Source of the DNA: Catellatospora tritici
Lineage (GTDB): Bacteria > Actinomycetota > Actinomycetes > Mycobacteriales > Micromonosporaceae
DNA: 64,000 nucleotides
Assembly: GCF_019083965.1 (NCBI RefSeq)
Contig: NZ_JAHRCY010000019.1
Coordinates: 1 to 64,000 of the forward strand
Direction of reading: 5' to 3'
The notes below the pieces were generated by a model. That model worked only from the letters and a program-made list of their open reading frames with translations. It did no database searches and had not been told where the DNA came from. This document shows positions 17,906 to 26,819 of this stretch, in pieces (position 1 is the stretch's first letter; each line of letters begins with the position of its first letter). Both the position numbers and the translations under genes were made by a program.

Positions 17906-20900
17906 GTGATCGAGTCGCAGGTGCGCATTCTCGGCCCGATCGAGGCGTCCGGCAGTGACGGCCCGGCCGCGCTGATCGGGGCCCGGCAGCGGGCGCTGCT
18001 GGCGGTGCTCGCGATGAACGCGGGCACCGTCGTGCACCAGCCTCGGCTCATCGACGCGCTGTGGGGCTGGGACCCGCCGCGTACGGCGGTCAAGACGCTG
18101 CACAGTCACATCGCCCGGGTGCGCCAGGCGCTGGACGCGTGCGGGCTCAACGGCACCCTGCGCACCCAGCACACCGGCTACCGGCTGGACATCCCGGCGC
18201 AGGCGGTCGACGCGCACCTGTTCGAGTCCGCCGTCGCCTCGGCCCGCGCCCACCTCGACGCCGACGACCCGGGCCGGGCCGCCGCCGAACTGCGGGACGC
18301 GCTACTGCTGTGGCGCGGTGACGCGCTGGCCGACGGCGAGCCGACCGGCTGGGCCGCCGCCGAGGCCGCCCGCCTCAACGAGGTGCGGCTGTGCGCGATC
18401 GAGCAGCTGTGGGACGCCGAGCTGCGGCTGGGCCACCATGGGCGGGCCGTCGGAGAGTTGGAGCGGCTGCTCGTCGACCATCCGCACCGCGAACGGGTGG
18501 TCGAGCTGTACATGCTGGCGCTGCACCGGTGCAGTCGGCCCGCCGACGCACTGGAGGCATACCGGCGGCTGCGCGAACACCTGGCCGACGAACTCGGCGC
18601 CGACCCCGGCCCGGCGCTGCAGCGCCTGAACACGGCGATCCTGCGCGAGGACCCGACGCTGGCTGCCCCGACCGAGGTCGCCGCACCGCGGGTGCCGACG
18701 GTCCCCGCCGGGCCCCGCCCGGCGCAGCTGCCCGCCCCGGTCGGCCACTTCACCGGCCGCGACGCACAGCTGTCCGCCCTGGACGCGCTGCTGTCCGGCG
18801 AGCGGCGGATCGGCCACGTCGCCGGTCCCGCCGGTATGGGCAAGTCCGCGCTGGCCGTGCAGTGGGCGCACCGGGCCGCGCCGCACTTCCCCGACGGGCA
18901 GGTCTTCCTCGACCTCGGCGGCCACGACCCCGACCACGCCCTCGACCCGTCCGAAGCGCTCGCGCATGTGCTGACCAGCCTCGGCGTCGCCGGGAACCGG
19001 CTGCCCGCCGCCCCGGCGGCGCGGGCGGCGCTCTACCGCAGCCTGGTGCACGAGCGGCGGGTGCTGATCGTGCTGGACAACGCCGCCGAGGCCGAGCAGG
19101 TGCTGCCGCTGGTCCCGGCCGGAGGCGCGAGCCTGCTGCTGGTGACCAGCCGCCACCAGCCGACGGCGCTGGCCACGCGCCACGACGTGCGCGCGGTGGA
19201 TCTCGGTGCGCTCGACCGGCATGAGGCGGTGGCGCTGCTGACGCGAGTGTTGGGGGACGAGCGGGTGCGGGCCGAACCGGAGGCCGCCGCCGAACTGGCC
19301 GAGCTGTGTGACCGGATGCCGCTGGCGCTGCGCATCGCCGCCGCGAAGCTCGCCGCCCGGCCCGGCCGGGCGCTGGCCGACCTGAATACCGAACTGACCG
19401 GCGAGGACCGGCTCGACGAGCTGGCCGTGCCCGGTGACGCGCGCAGCGTGCGGGCCGTGTTCGCCGGTGCCTACCGGGCCCTGTCCCCCGCCGCGGCCCG
19501 CCTGTTCCGACTGCTCGGACAGCATCCGGGGCCGATGTTCGGGGCCGGGGTGGCGCAGGCGGCGCTGGGCGAGCGCCCCGGACCGGCCCGGCGGGCGCTG
19601 GCTGAGCTGCTCGCCGCGCACCTGGTCACCGAGGAGGCGCCGGGTCGGCACCGGTTGCACGACCTGCTGCGGCTGTACGCCCGGGAACGGGCCGAGACCG
19701 AGGACGCCGCCGACGAGCGGATGGCCGCGGCAGGCCGGATCGTGGACTGGTACCTGGGGGTGGCCGACGCCGCCAACCACATCGTCGACCCCGGCCGTGA
19801 CCGGGTGCGGCCGCGGGTGGAGCGGCCGGTGGACTTCGCCGACCACCACGCGGCGCTGGCATTCCTCGACGGGGAACGGCCCAACCTGCTCCCGCTCGTG
19901 TCGTACGCCGCCCGCCACGGCCACGCCACCGCCGCGTGGCAGCTCACCTACCTGCTGACCGGCTTCTACGACTCGCGCGGGCACTGGGGTGACCGGGTGC
20001 TGCTGTGCCGCCAGGCGGTGCAGGCGGCTCAGGTTGACGGGGACCCGGCTGCCGAGGGGCTGATGCGCAGCGCGTACGGCGTGGCGCTGATCATGACGCA
20101 CCGGCACGACGAGGCGATCGACGCGCTACAGGGGGCGCTGGCGCTGATGCGCCGCTGCGGCGACCGCCGGGGCGAGGGGCACGTGCACAACAACATCGCG
20201 GTGGCGTGCGCCGGACTGCGCCGCTTCGACGAGGCTGTCGAGGCCTACCAGCAGGCGCTCGCCCTGCACACCGGTATCGACAACCGGCTGGGGATCGCGC
20301 TGTCGCTCAACAACATCGGCGACGCGTACGTCCGGATGGGCCGCCCGGAACTGTCCGACCCCTACCTGACCCGTGCCCTGACCCTGAGCCGCGAGCTGCC
20401 CAACGCCCGCCTGGAGGCGGCCACGCTGAGCAGCCTGGGCCAGTCCCGGCTGGCCCGAGGGGAACTCGGCGACGCCCTGTCCTACCTGCACCAGGCCCTG
20501 GCCGTACGCCGACTGAGCGGCGACCGCCGCTACGAGGCCGACACGCGCACCACCATCGGCACCGCGCACCTGCGCGGCGGCGACCACGACGCGGCGCTGG
20601 CCGAGTTCGAGCAAGCGCTGGCGCTCAGCCAGGAACTGGCCGACCAGCACCTGGAATCGGTGGCGCTGGCCAACATCGGGCGGGTGCACCTGCACCGGCC
20701 CGACCCGGTGGCCGCGCGCGGGTTCCTGCATCTGGCGCTGGCGCTGCGCAACCGGGCGCCCGACCCGTACGAGACCGCCAACATCCTGCGCGACCTGGCC
20801 GAGCTGGCCGAGCGCGCCGGTGACCGGGACACGGCGGCCGAGCACCGGCAGCACGCGATCGACCTGTACCGCAAGGCCAACGCGCTGGCCGAGGCCGACG

Positions 20901-20920
20901 CGCTGGCAGGCCTGCACTGA
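17906..20920 (+). CDS. SARP/AfsR-type regulator (BTAD, NB-ARC, TPR)
   Basis: 1004 residues in the AfsR layout. An OmpR-like winged-helix DNA-binding domain is at about 1-95 (VRILGPIEASGSDG, ALIGARQRALLAVLAMNAG, LWGWDPPRTAVKTLHSHIARVRQAL). A BTAD domain follows at 95-250 (LNEVRLCAIEQLWDAEL). The NB-ARC ATPase has Walker A GPAGMGKS near 306-313, and the C-terminus has multiple TPRs (NNIGDAYVRMGRPELSDPYL). AfsR-type proteins activate secondary-metabolism genes. The GTG at 17906 follows GGAAAGGGG by six bases. Its NB-ARC part is paralogous to that of the XRE protein at 8499-11102. The nearest biosynthetic cluster is 30 kb away, so no target is assigned. Confidence 0.93.
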   Translation: MIESQVRILGPIEASGSDGPAALIGARQRALLAVLAMNAGTVVHQPRLIDALWGWDPPRTAVKTLHSHIARVRQALDACGLNGTLRTQHTGYRLDIPAQAVDAHLFESAVASARAHLDADDPGRAAAELRDALLLWRGDALADGEPTGWAAAEAARLNEVRLCAIEQLWDAELRLGHHGRAVGELERLLVDHPHRERVVELYMLALHRCSRPADALEAYRRLREHLADELGADPGPALQRLNTAILREDPTLAAPTEVAAPRVPTVPAGPRPAQLPAPVGHFTGRDAQLSALDALLSGERRIGHVAGPAGMGKSALAVQWAHRAAPHFPDGQVFLDLGGHDPDHALDPSEALAHVLTSLGVAGNRLPAAPAARAALYRSLVHERRVLIVLDNAAEAEQVLPLVPAGGASLLLVTSRHQPTALATRHDVRAVDLGALDRHEAVALLTRVLGDERVRAEPEAAAELAELCDRMPLALRIAAAKLAARPGRALADLNTELTGEDRLDELAVPGDARSVRAVFAGAYRALSPAAARLFRLLGQHPGPMFGAGVAQAALGERPGPARRALAELLAAHLVTEEAPGRHRLHDLLRLYARERAETEDAADERMAAAGRIVDWYLGVADAANHIVDPGRDRVRPRVERPVDFADHHAALAFLDGERPNLLPLVSYAARHGHATAAWQLTYLLTGFYDSRGHWGDRVLLCRQAVQAAQVDGDPAAEGLMRSAYGVALIMTHRHDEAIDALQGALALMRRCGDRRGEGHVHNNIAVACAGLRRFDEAVEAYQQALALHTGIDNRLGIALSLNNIGDAYVRMGRPELSDPYLTRALTLSRELPNARLEAATLSSLGQSRLARGELGDALSYLHQALAVRRLSGDRRYEADTRTTIGTAHLRGGDHDAALAEFEQALALSQELADQHLESVALANIGRVHLHRPDPVAARGFLHLALALRNRAPDPYETANILRDLAELAERAGDRDTAAEHRQHAIDLYRKANALAEADALAGLH

Positions 20921-20923
20921 AAA

Positions 20924-20956
20924 GGCGGCGAGCCCGGTCGACCCGGACCCGCCGCC
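20924..20956 (+). terminator. Terminator-like hairpin after the SARP gene
   Basis: GGCGGCG (20924-20930) pairs with CGCCGCC (20950-20956), directly after the stop codon and 16 bases before the end of the convergent gene. Confidence 0.5.
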
Positions 20957-20971
20957 ACCCCACACCCCCGG

Positions 20972-21409
20972 TCAGCGCGGTTCGCCGTCCAGGATCGTCA
21001 CCGTCACCGGGAACGGCTCCCCGACACCGGTCGACAGCCACACCCGCAACGCCTCCTCCGGCTCGACCTTGCCGTCGGCGACCAACTCGATCACGATGCG
21101 GCCCTCCGTGTCGCCCTCGGCGAACTTCAGCAGGCCATCCTTGACCGGTCGGTAGTCGTCGGGAGCCACAGCACGCAGATCCTCGGTCCAGAACCGGACC
21201 TCGGCACCGCCCTTGGGGAGCTTCCCCGTGATCACCAGCGCGATCGGGCACATCTCGGTCTCCCAGCAGATCGCGTCCTTGGTCGCCATGCGACAGTCCT
21301 CGCCGCAGACCGGCCCGCCCACGGCCGCCTGCGCCGGCGCCGGAACCAGCAGGATCGTCGTCACCACGGTCAGGGCCGCGGCACCCAGCCAACGCGCGAT
21401 ACGTCTCAT
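20972..21409 (-). CDS. Small secreted Calx-beta-like protein
   Basis: 145 residues with a signal peptide (MRRIARWLGAAALTVVTTILLV, cleavage near AQA|AV). A four-cysteine N-terminal part (CGEDC, ICWETEMC) leads into a domain resembling Calx-beta: DYRPVKDGLLKFAEGD, IVIELVADGKVEPEEALRVWLS, and the closing VTVTILDGEP. Calx-beta folds bind calcium or serve as adhesion modules. The ATG at 21409 follows GGAGAAGG. It lies 138 bases downstream of the M4 protease gene in the same direction. A secreted partner, inhibitor or calcium-dependent helper of the protease is possible but only inferred. Confidence 0.7.
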   Translation of the reverse strand: MRRIARWLGAAALTVVTTILLVPAPAQAAVGGPVCGEDCRMATKDAICWETEMCPIALVITGKLPKGGAEVRFWTEDLRAVAPDDYRPVKDGLLKFAEGDTEGRIVIELVADGKVEPEEALRVWLSTGVGEPFPVTVTILDGEPR

Positions 21410-21547
21410 GTGTCCTTCTCCAGAGGTCGGGCACGGTGTGGCCGGGAGGACGACCACGGACAGCACGCTAGGGCGGTGCGGTTGTGGAAAGGTTGTGCGC
21501 CTGGCCGACGGCCACGGGACCGTCGACCAGGCACGGACGTTCATCGA

Positions 21548-23461
21548 TCAGTAGAGCAGCGTCCAGCCGAGCAGGCGGCCACTGTCGCCCTTGACCGTGT
21601 CCTCGACCACGAGCGTCCACTCGCCGGGCTCCAGCACCTGCCCGAGCCGCACCGGGTACGTCTCGTCCACGTCGACGCCCCGGTCGTCGCGGTTGGCGCT
21701 CTTGAGCCGGTAGGACCGGCCACTGGGCGACACCAGGTCGATCTGCAGATCACCGCGGCGCGCGTGGCTGATGTGCACGCCCACCTCGACGACCTCCTGG
21801 ATGCCCTTCTCCTGGACCTTGGTGACCCACTTCAGCGGGCCCGGGTCCGGGATCGGGTTGCGCGGCCACTCGATCCAGACCAGGTGGAAGATCTTCAGGC
21901 AGCTACCCCAGGTCAGTGGCGTGCCGACCTTCACCGCGGCCCAGGCGCGGGCCACCGCGAAGTACGCCGAGCTGCATTTGCCGTACAGCTCCGCGGCCGA
22001 GTCGATGGTGTCCTGCCGGGCCTGCGCGAACGTCTCACCGGAGGTGAAGTAGTTGTTCAGCGCGTTGTACCAGATCTTGGCGGCCTTGTCCCGGCCGATG
22101 CCGACCACCGACGAGCCGTCACAGGTCGGGCTGGTGCCGTAGGCGGTCTGCCCGCTGCCCTCGGCCAGCAGGAAGTACATGTGGTTGGCCACACCCGAGG
22201 AGTAGTGCGGGTCGAGGTTGCCCACGCCGTTGTAGAAGCAGTTCTTCGAGATGCCGTCCTGCGCCGGATCGTACATGTAGCGCAGCGGGTCACCGTTGCC
22301 GAAGATGTCGATCTTCTCGCCGAGCAGGTAATCGGGGGTGTCCTGCGGGTTGTTGGCGTAGAACTCGGTCATCGTGCCGAAGATGTCGCTGGTGGACTCG
22401 TTGAGGCCACCGGACTCGCCGGAGTAGACCAGGCCGCCGGGCGGCACCGCGCCCTGGGTCACGCCGTGCGACATCTCGTGCCCGGCCACGTCCAGCGACA
22501 CCAGCGGGTGGACGCCGCCGTCGCCGTCGCCGTACTCCATCACCTTGGCGGTGCTGTTCCAGCGGGCGTTGACCCAGGCCACGCCCCGGTGCACCCGCGA
22601 GGTGATGCCGACGCCGTTGTCGAAGACGCCGTTACGGCCCAGCACGTTCTTGTAGTAGTCGAACGCGTTCGCCGCGCCGTACGCCACGTCCACCGCGGCG
22701 CTCTGGTCGGTGGCCGGGTCGCCGTCGCCCCAGACGTTGTCGGCGTCGGTGAACGTGGTGCAGGTGCCCGACAGGGCGTGGTTGAGGTTGCAGGTGGTCG
22801 CGTTGCCGCGGGTCGGGTCGACCAGCTGGTACTGGCCGCCCGACGCGGTCGTCTGCAGGGTCACCGTGCCGGAGTAGACGCTGTTGCCCGTACCGGCGAC
22901 CTCCTGCTCCAGGCGCGCCGACCGCACCACGCTGCCGTCGACAGCCGACACGACCGCCTCGGCCGTGCCCTCCTCCAGCGTCACCGGCACGTCCCACGCC
23001 AGTACGCCGGTGCCGCCGACCGCGTCGATCGCCAGCTTCGGGGTGCCGACCTCCTTGGCTCGCAGCGCCTCCCCCGCCGCCTTGGCGGCCTCGTCGGCGC
23101 CGACCTTCGGCGCCACATCCACGCTGACCGGCTTGGCCAGGGTGAGCGAAGCCCCGTCGAGGCCGCCGTCGGCGGCCAGGTGCACCACGAAGTCACCGCC
23201 CAGCACGGGCAGCCCACGAAACTCGCGGGTGAACCGCACGTGCGCGGCCCCGCCCCGGGTCACGTTGGCCCGCCACACCGTGAACGTGTCGCCCTCGGAC
23301 ACCTGGAACAGGTCCGGGTGCGACCGGATCGCCTCGTTGGCCCGCGCGATCGCCGTCTCCTCCGGCGTCGCCGCCGCCTGCGCCGACCCCGCCTGCAGCG
23401 CCACCACACTGCCGCCGACCAGCGCGACCGCGAGCGCGGCACTCATCCGCCACCGTCTCAT
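21548..23461 (-). CDS. Secreted M4 (thermolysin-like) metallopeptidase with P/Homo-B domain
   Basis: 637 residues: signal peptide (MRRWRMSAALAVALVGG, cleavage near AQA|AA), an FTP/PepSY-type propeptide to about 190, the M4 catalytic domain, and a C-terminal proprotein-convertase P-domain. Zinc ligands H328 and H332 and catalytic E329 sit in AGHEMSHG; the third ligand is in GGLNESTSDIFG. The downstream VANHMYFLLAEG and QARQDTIDSAAELYG helices are also present. The P-domain (HISHARRGDLQIDLVSPSG, ending SGRLLGWTLLY) helps folding or substrate binding in related enzymes. Expected role: extracellular protein degradation after self-removal of the propeptide. The ATG at 23461 follows GGGAGAA. A Calx-beta-like gene follows. 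Confidence 0.93.
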   Translation of the reverse strand: MRRWRMSAALAVALVGGSVVALQAGSAQAAATPEETAIARANEAIRSHPDLFQVSEGDTFTVWRANVTRGGAAHVRFTREFRGLPVLGGDFVVHLAADGGLDGASLTLAKPVSVDVAPKVGADEAAKAAGEALRAKEVGTPKLAIDAVGGTGVLAWDVPVTLEEGTAEAVVSAVDGSVVRSARLEQEVAGTGNSVYSGTVTLQTTASGGQYQLVDPTRGNATTCNLNHALSGTCTTFTDADNVWGDGDPATDQSAAVDVAYGAANAFDYYKNVLGRNGVFDNGVGITSRVHRGVAWVNARWNSTAKVMEYGDGDGGVHPLVSLDVAGHEMSHGVTQGAVPPGGLVYSGESGGLNESTSDIFGTMTEFYANNPQDTPDYLLGEKIDIFGNGDPLRYMYDPAQDGISKNCFYNGVGNLDPHYSSGVANHMYFLLAEGSGQTAYGTSPTCDGSSVVGIGRDKAAKIWYNALNNYFTSGETFAQARQDTIDSAAELYGKCSSAYFAVARAWAAVKVGTPLTWGSCLKIFHLVWIEWPRNPIPDPGPLKWVTKVQEKGIQEVVEVGVHISHARRGDLQIDLVSPSGRSYRLKSANRDDRGVDVDETYPVRLGQVLEPGEWTLVVEDTVKGDSGRLLGWTLLY

Positions 23462-23559
23462 GACGATTCTCCCTTCCGTGTACGCCATGAGCCCAGTGCA
23501 CGGCCCGCCGGCTGCCGTGAGGCTGCCGAAAGGTTGTGCCACGGTTGTACCGCAGGTAA

Positions 23560-23606
23560 GGAAGGGCCCCTTCTTATCGCATTACGTAGAGGAAGGGCCC
23601 CTTCTT
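23560..23606. repeat. Interspersed GGAAGGGCCCCTTCTT element, direct pair
   Basis: GGAAGGGCCCCTTCTT occurs at 23560-23575 and again at 23591-23606, both in the same orientation with period 31. It is the same 16-mer as the inverted pair at 7078-7123. It lies between the start of the M4 protease gene and the following rightward gene. Confidence 0.85.
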
Positions 23607-23666
23607 AACGCCGACCCGGCGGTGTCTGGTGGGATGGAGCGGTCATCGACTGAGGGGGCAGGACTG

Positions 23667-24056
23667 ATGGGTATCAGGGCCACGGGGACGTTCAAGGTGA
23701 GCTTCGAGCAACTCGACAGTGGCGACCCGGCCATCGGCCGGATGCGGGTCAGCAAGGAGATCAGCGGAGACCTGCAGGCCACCGGCACCGCACAGATGCT
23801 GTCGGTCGGCTCGACCGTGCCCGACTCCGCCGGGTACGTCGCCATCGACCAGATCAGCGGCACCCTGCACGGCCGCCAGGGCACGTTCACGCTCCAGCAC
23901 AACGGTCTGATGACACGCGGCGACGGCACGCTCAGCGTGGTCGTCGTGCCGGACTCCGGCACCGGCGAACTGACCGGCCTGCGCGGCGAGTTCACGATCG
24001 ACATCGTCGACGGCGAGCACCGGTATGTCTTCGACTACGACCTCGACCCGGCCTGA
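23667..24056 (+). CDS. DUF3224-family protein
   Basis: 129 residues without signal peptide or membrane helix. The pattern SKEISGDLQATGTAQML, AGYVAIDQISGTLHGRQGTF and the ending GELTGLRGEFTIDI.DGEHRYVFDYDL matches the small beta-barrel DUF3224 proteins, which resemble allene-oxide-cyclase/dirigent barrels. No reaction is known. The ATG at 23667 follows a GGGGGCAGG ribosome site. Confidence 0.8.
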   Translation: MGIRATGTFKVSFEQLDSGDPAIGRMRVSKEISGDLQATGTAQMLSVGSTVPDSAGYVAIDQISGTLHGRQGTFTLQHNGLMTRGDGTLSVVVVPDSGTGELTGLRGEFTIDIVDGEHRYVFDYDLDPA

Positions 24057-24144
24057 GCCCGCGACACCCGCGAAGACAAGCACCGCTGGGAGGCGCCAGT
24101 CTTGGCACGACCGGCGGCTTGCGAACGACGCCTACTATGCGCCG

Positions 24145-24489
24145 ATGACCCTCGGCGGCATCGAGTCCGATTCGGGCGATTCCTGGCACGAGCGTGACCA
24201 CCCTGTGCTCGACGTCCTCACCTGGCTCATGGCAGGCCTGGCGGGGATCGCCTGGCTGGTGTTCTCTGCCCTGCTCGTCAGCTATCTGACGACGGACTGG
24301 TCCGCGCAGCGCGAGGGCACGCTGCAGATGGCCAATGGAGTGCTGCTGGGCTTGGCTTTCATGGCGTCCCTCCTGCTCAGCGGGCTGGCTTCATTCGCCG
24401 CGTTCCTTCGGTATCGGCGGATCGCCTGGCTGGTTCTGGGGCTGCTCCTGCTGACAGCGGTCTGTGCGCTCGGGCGCGCAGGCTCGTGA
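24145..24489 (+). CDS. Small membrane protein, unknown
   Basis: 114 residues with an acidic start (MTLGGIESDSGDSWHERDH) and three hydrophobic segments (LTWLMAGLAGIAWLVFSALL, GVLLGLAFMASLLLSGLASF, IAWLVLGLLLLTAVCAL). No family recognised. The longer open frame upstream overlaps the DUF3224 gene and has no protein-like features, so I place the start at the ATG 24145. Confidence 0.65.
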   Translation: MTLGGIESDSGDSWHERDHPVLDVLTWLMAGLAGIAWLVFSALLVSYLTTDWSAQREGTLQMANGVLLGLAFMASLLLSGLASFAAFLRYRRIAWLVLGLLLLTAVCALGRAGS

Positions 24490-24537
24490 CGCGAACAGGC
24501 TGTTCCGCACCGATCCACACGCCCACGTGGCGCGCGC

Positions 24538-25236
24538 CTATCTCTGATCCCGGACCGCTACGCTGCGGTCCAGCAGCCCGGCCAGGTCCGACGTGACGAA
24601 GTCAGGCCAGTCCGCCGTCCGCTGTGACCGGGCGGTGGAGTCCGCGCGGCCGTGGTGGTCGACCCAGATCGTCCGCATGCCCATGGCGTGGGGCACCTCC
24701 AGGTTGTGCCGGAGGTCGTCGACCATCACCGCCCGCGCCGGGTCGATCCCGTGCCGGTCGACGAACCGCCGGTACGCGTCCGGGTGCGGTTTCGGCACCA
24801 GCTCGGCCGCGAACAGGTCGAACACCGCCTCGAACCGCGACGCGGCACCGATCCGGTCCAGCACGACGCGCGTGTGCCCGGCCACGCTGTTGGTGTGCAC
24901 GAACGCCCGGCCCGGCAGCGCGGCCAGCGCCGCCGTGAGCCGGGGAGCCGGACGCAGTGCGGCGTAGTCGATGTCGTACTCCCGCGCCATGAAGTCGGCC
25001 GGGTCCACGCCGTGCGCAGCCATGAGACCTCGCAGCGTCGTGCCGTGGTCGCGGCACAACTCGGCTTGCCTGGCGCGGGCACCCTGCTCGTCGAGCCCGA
25101 AGAACTCGGCGAGGTACTGCCGGATCCGCGCGCCCATCTGATCGGTCAGCCCCACCGAGGGCGGGTACAGCGTGTTGTCGAGGTCGAAGATCCAGGTGTC
25201 GACGTGACCCAGACCACGAAGATCAGCTTCTGACAT
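24538..25236 (-). CDS. HAD-type pyrimidine 5'-nucleotidase-like hydrolase
   Basis: 232 residues. Motif I is WIFDLDNTLYPPSVGL with the DxDxT pair; a long helical cap follows; motif II is VHTNSVAGH and motif III/IV KPHPDAYRRFV with VMVDDLRHNLEVPHAMGM. This matches the Sdt1/phosphoglycolate-phosphatase-like group annotated as pyrimidine 5'-nucleotidases, which remove phosphate from UMP/CMP or analogues. Cytoplasmic, single gene, with an ATG start at 25236. Confidence 0.85.
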   Translation of the reverse strand: MSEADLRGLGHVDTWIFDLDNTLYPPSVGLTDQMGARIRQYLAEFFGLDEQGARARQAELCRDHGTTLRGLMAAHGVDPADFMAREYDIDYAALRPAPRLTAALAALPGRAFVHTNSVAGHTRVVLDRIGAASRFEAVFDLFAAELVPKPHPDAYRRFVDRHGIDPARAVMVDDLRHNLEVPHAMGMRTIWVDHHGRADSTARSQRTADWPDFVTSDLAGLLDRSVAVRDQR

Positions 25237-25338
25237 GACGCGACCCTAGCGGCCCCTCCCGACAACCGCGGGACCATACGCTTCACCGAACCGGCGCACG
25301 TGCTCACGACGACCGTTCACCGGCACGTACCGGCCAGC

Positions 25339-25866
25339 TCAGCGGCGCTTGCGGTACACGACGTGGCGAAACACTTCGCCGTCTGGCGTCTCGCGGTGGT
25401 CGAAGTCCAGGTCCGCGGCGTGGGTCATGCCGATGCGCCGCATGACCGCCTGCGAGCGCACGTTGCCCGCCAGGGTGATCGCCAGGATCTCGTCGAGCCC
25501 CACGGTCTGGAACCCGAACTCCAACACGACCCGAGCGGCCTCGGAGGCGTACCCGTGGCCCCAGGCGGAGCGGGCCAGCCGCCACCCGATCTCGACGCCC
25601 TCGAACGGCACCTCCGGCTCGACCGGGTCGATGCCCGCCAGTCCGATCAGCTCGCCGCTGTCGCGCTGTTCCACGGCCCAGAACCCGAACCCGTTGCGCC
25701 GGTACGCCTCCTGGTAGTGCGCGATCGACGCCGCCGACCGAGCCTCGTCCCACACCGGTCCGAGATGTTCACGCACCTCGGGGTCGGCGTTGATGGCAGC
25801 CCAAGCGGGCAGGTCCGTTTCGCGCCAGTCGCGCAGGATGAGTCGTTCCGTGGCAATCTCGATCAC
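25339..25866 (-). CDS. GNAT-family N-acetyltransferase (RimJ-like)
   Basis: 175 residues of the RimJ/RimL-type GNAT fold. It opens IEIATERLILRDWRETDLPAWAAIN and has a beta-strand pair (GFWAVEQRDSGELIGLAGID). The acetyl-CoA-binding segment is IGWRLARSAWGHGYASEAARVVLEFGF, then the NVRSQAVMRRIGM helix. These enzymes acetylate protein N-termini or small amines. The GTG start has no obvious ribosome site, so the message may be leaderless. Confidence 0.88.
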   Translation of the reverse strand: MIEIATERLILRDWRETDLPAWAAINADPEVREHLGPVWDEARSAASIAHYQEAYRRNGFGFWAVEQRDSGELIGLAGIDPVEPEVPFEGVEIGWRLARSAWGHGYASEAARVVLEFGFQTVGLDEILAITLAGNVRSQAVMRRIGMTHAADLDFDHRETPDGEVFRHVVYRKRR

Positions 25867-25917
25867 CCGAGGAGACTACTCACCGCACCCTGGGCAGGTA
25901 AAACGGATTGTCGCCGG

Positions 25918-26715
25918 TCAGGCCCCGAAGACGTGCTCGAACGCGGCGTGCACCGGGGTGTACGGCAGGTTGTCGTAGATGGCGAAGATGACGTGATCGA
26001 AGCGGTCGACGGCCCGCAGCGCGTCGGCGAAGGCGCCGGCGACCACCGTCGGGTCGTTGCGGAACACCCCACATCCCCACGCCCCCAGCACCAGCGTGCG
26101 GTGGCCGTGCGCGGCGGCGACCGACAGCACCCGTTCGGCGCGGCGGCGCAGCACCGCGGGCACGTCGGCGGCGTGCTCGGGCTGGTTGCGCACGATCGCG
26201 CCGAGGTTGGGCGCGGCCGCGGTCAGAAACGACGTCCGGTACGCCGCGTCGAGCAGCCCACCCTTGTCGTCACGGAACACGGGCACGCCGGGCGAGTAGA
26301 CGACTCGGTCGCTGTAGCGCAGGTCGCGCTGTGCTCGGTGGTACGCGTAGAAGTCGGGCGCGGCCAGCAGGGCCGGGTAGAGGGCCGACGCGCGGGCGAG
26401 GCTCTCTTCCTGCGCCTTGGCCCCGCCGAGGAACCCACCGCCGGGGTTCTTGGCCGAGGCGAAGACCAGGGTCGCCGCCTGCGGCCCGGCTCGCCTGGCC
26501 GCGACCAGGGTCGACTCGCGGGTCACCTCGATCTGCGCGGCACCTCGCGGACCAACCGGCTCGACGGCCTGCTCGGGCACGTAGTGGCGGGTCCCGGCGA
26601 CGGCCGCCCGCACCTCGGCGCCGATCTCCACGGTCGCCCCGGCGGGGTTGGTGTAGCTGCCGTCTTCCGCGATCTGCACGGTGCGCCGCCCGATCTCGGC
26701 CAGCCGGGCGCTCAC
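25918..26715 (-). CDS. Microbial poly(ADP-ribose) glycohydrolase-like protein (TIGR02452 type)
   Basis: 265 residues. The bacterial PARG signature is clear: VFASAKNPGGGFLGG followed by AKAQEESLARAS, with the tandem glutamates that act on the ribose-ribose bond. Later come YSPGVPVFRDD, LVLGAWGCGVFRNDPTVVA and a DHVIFAIYD end. Family members have a macrodomain fold and hydrolyse poly(ADP-ribose) or ADP-ribose conjugates in the cytoplasm. The GTG at 26715 lies near ACAGGA. No ADP-ribosyltransferase gene is adjacent. The downstream GNAT gene starts 52 bases after its stop, so the two may be cotranscribed. Confidence 0.88.
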   Translation of the reverse strand: MSARLAEIGRRTVQIAEDGSYTNPAGATVEIGAEVRAAVAGTRHYVPEQAVEPVGPRGAAQIEVTRESTLVAARRAGPQAATLVFASAKNPGGGFLGGAKAQEESLARASALYPALLAAPDFYAYHRAQRDLRYSDRVVYSPGVPVFRDDKGGLLDAAYRTSFLTAAAPNLGAIVRNQPEHAADVPAVLRRRAERVLSVAAAHGHRTLVLGAWGCGVFRNDPTVVAGAFADALRAVDRFDHVIFAIYDNLPYTPVHAAFEHVFGA

Positions 26716-26819
26716 GGATTGATCCTGTCGAACATGAGCGCAGGTTAGACAGCGCGACCCGGAGCCCTCAACCGGTTTGCCGATCGGTCACGCGGCAGCT
26801 GACGGCGGCCGAGGGCCGG

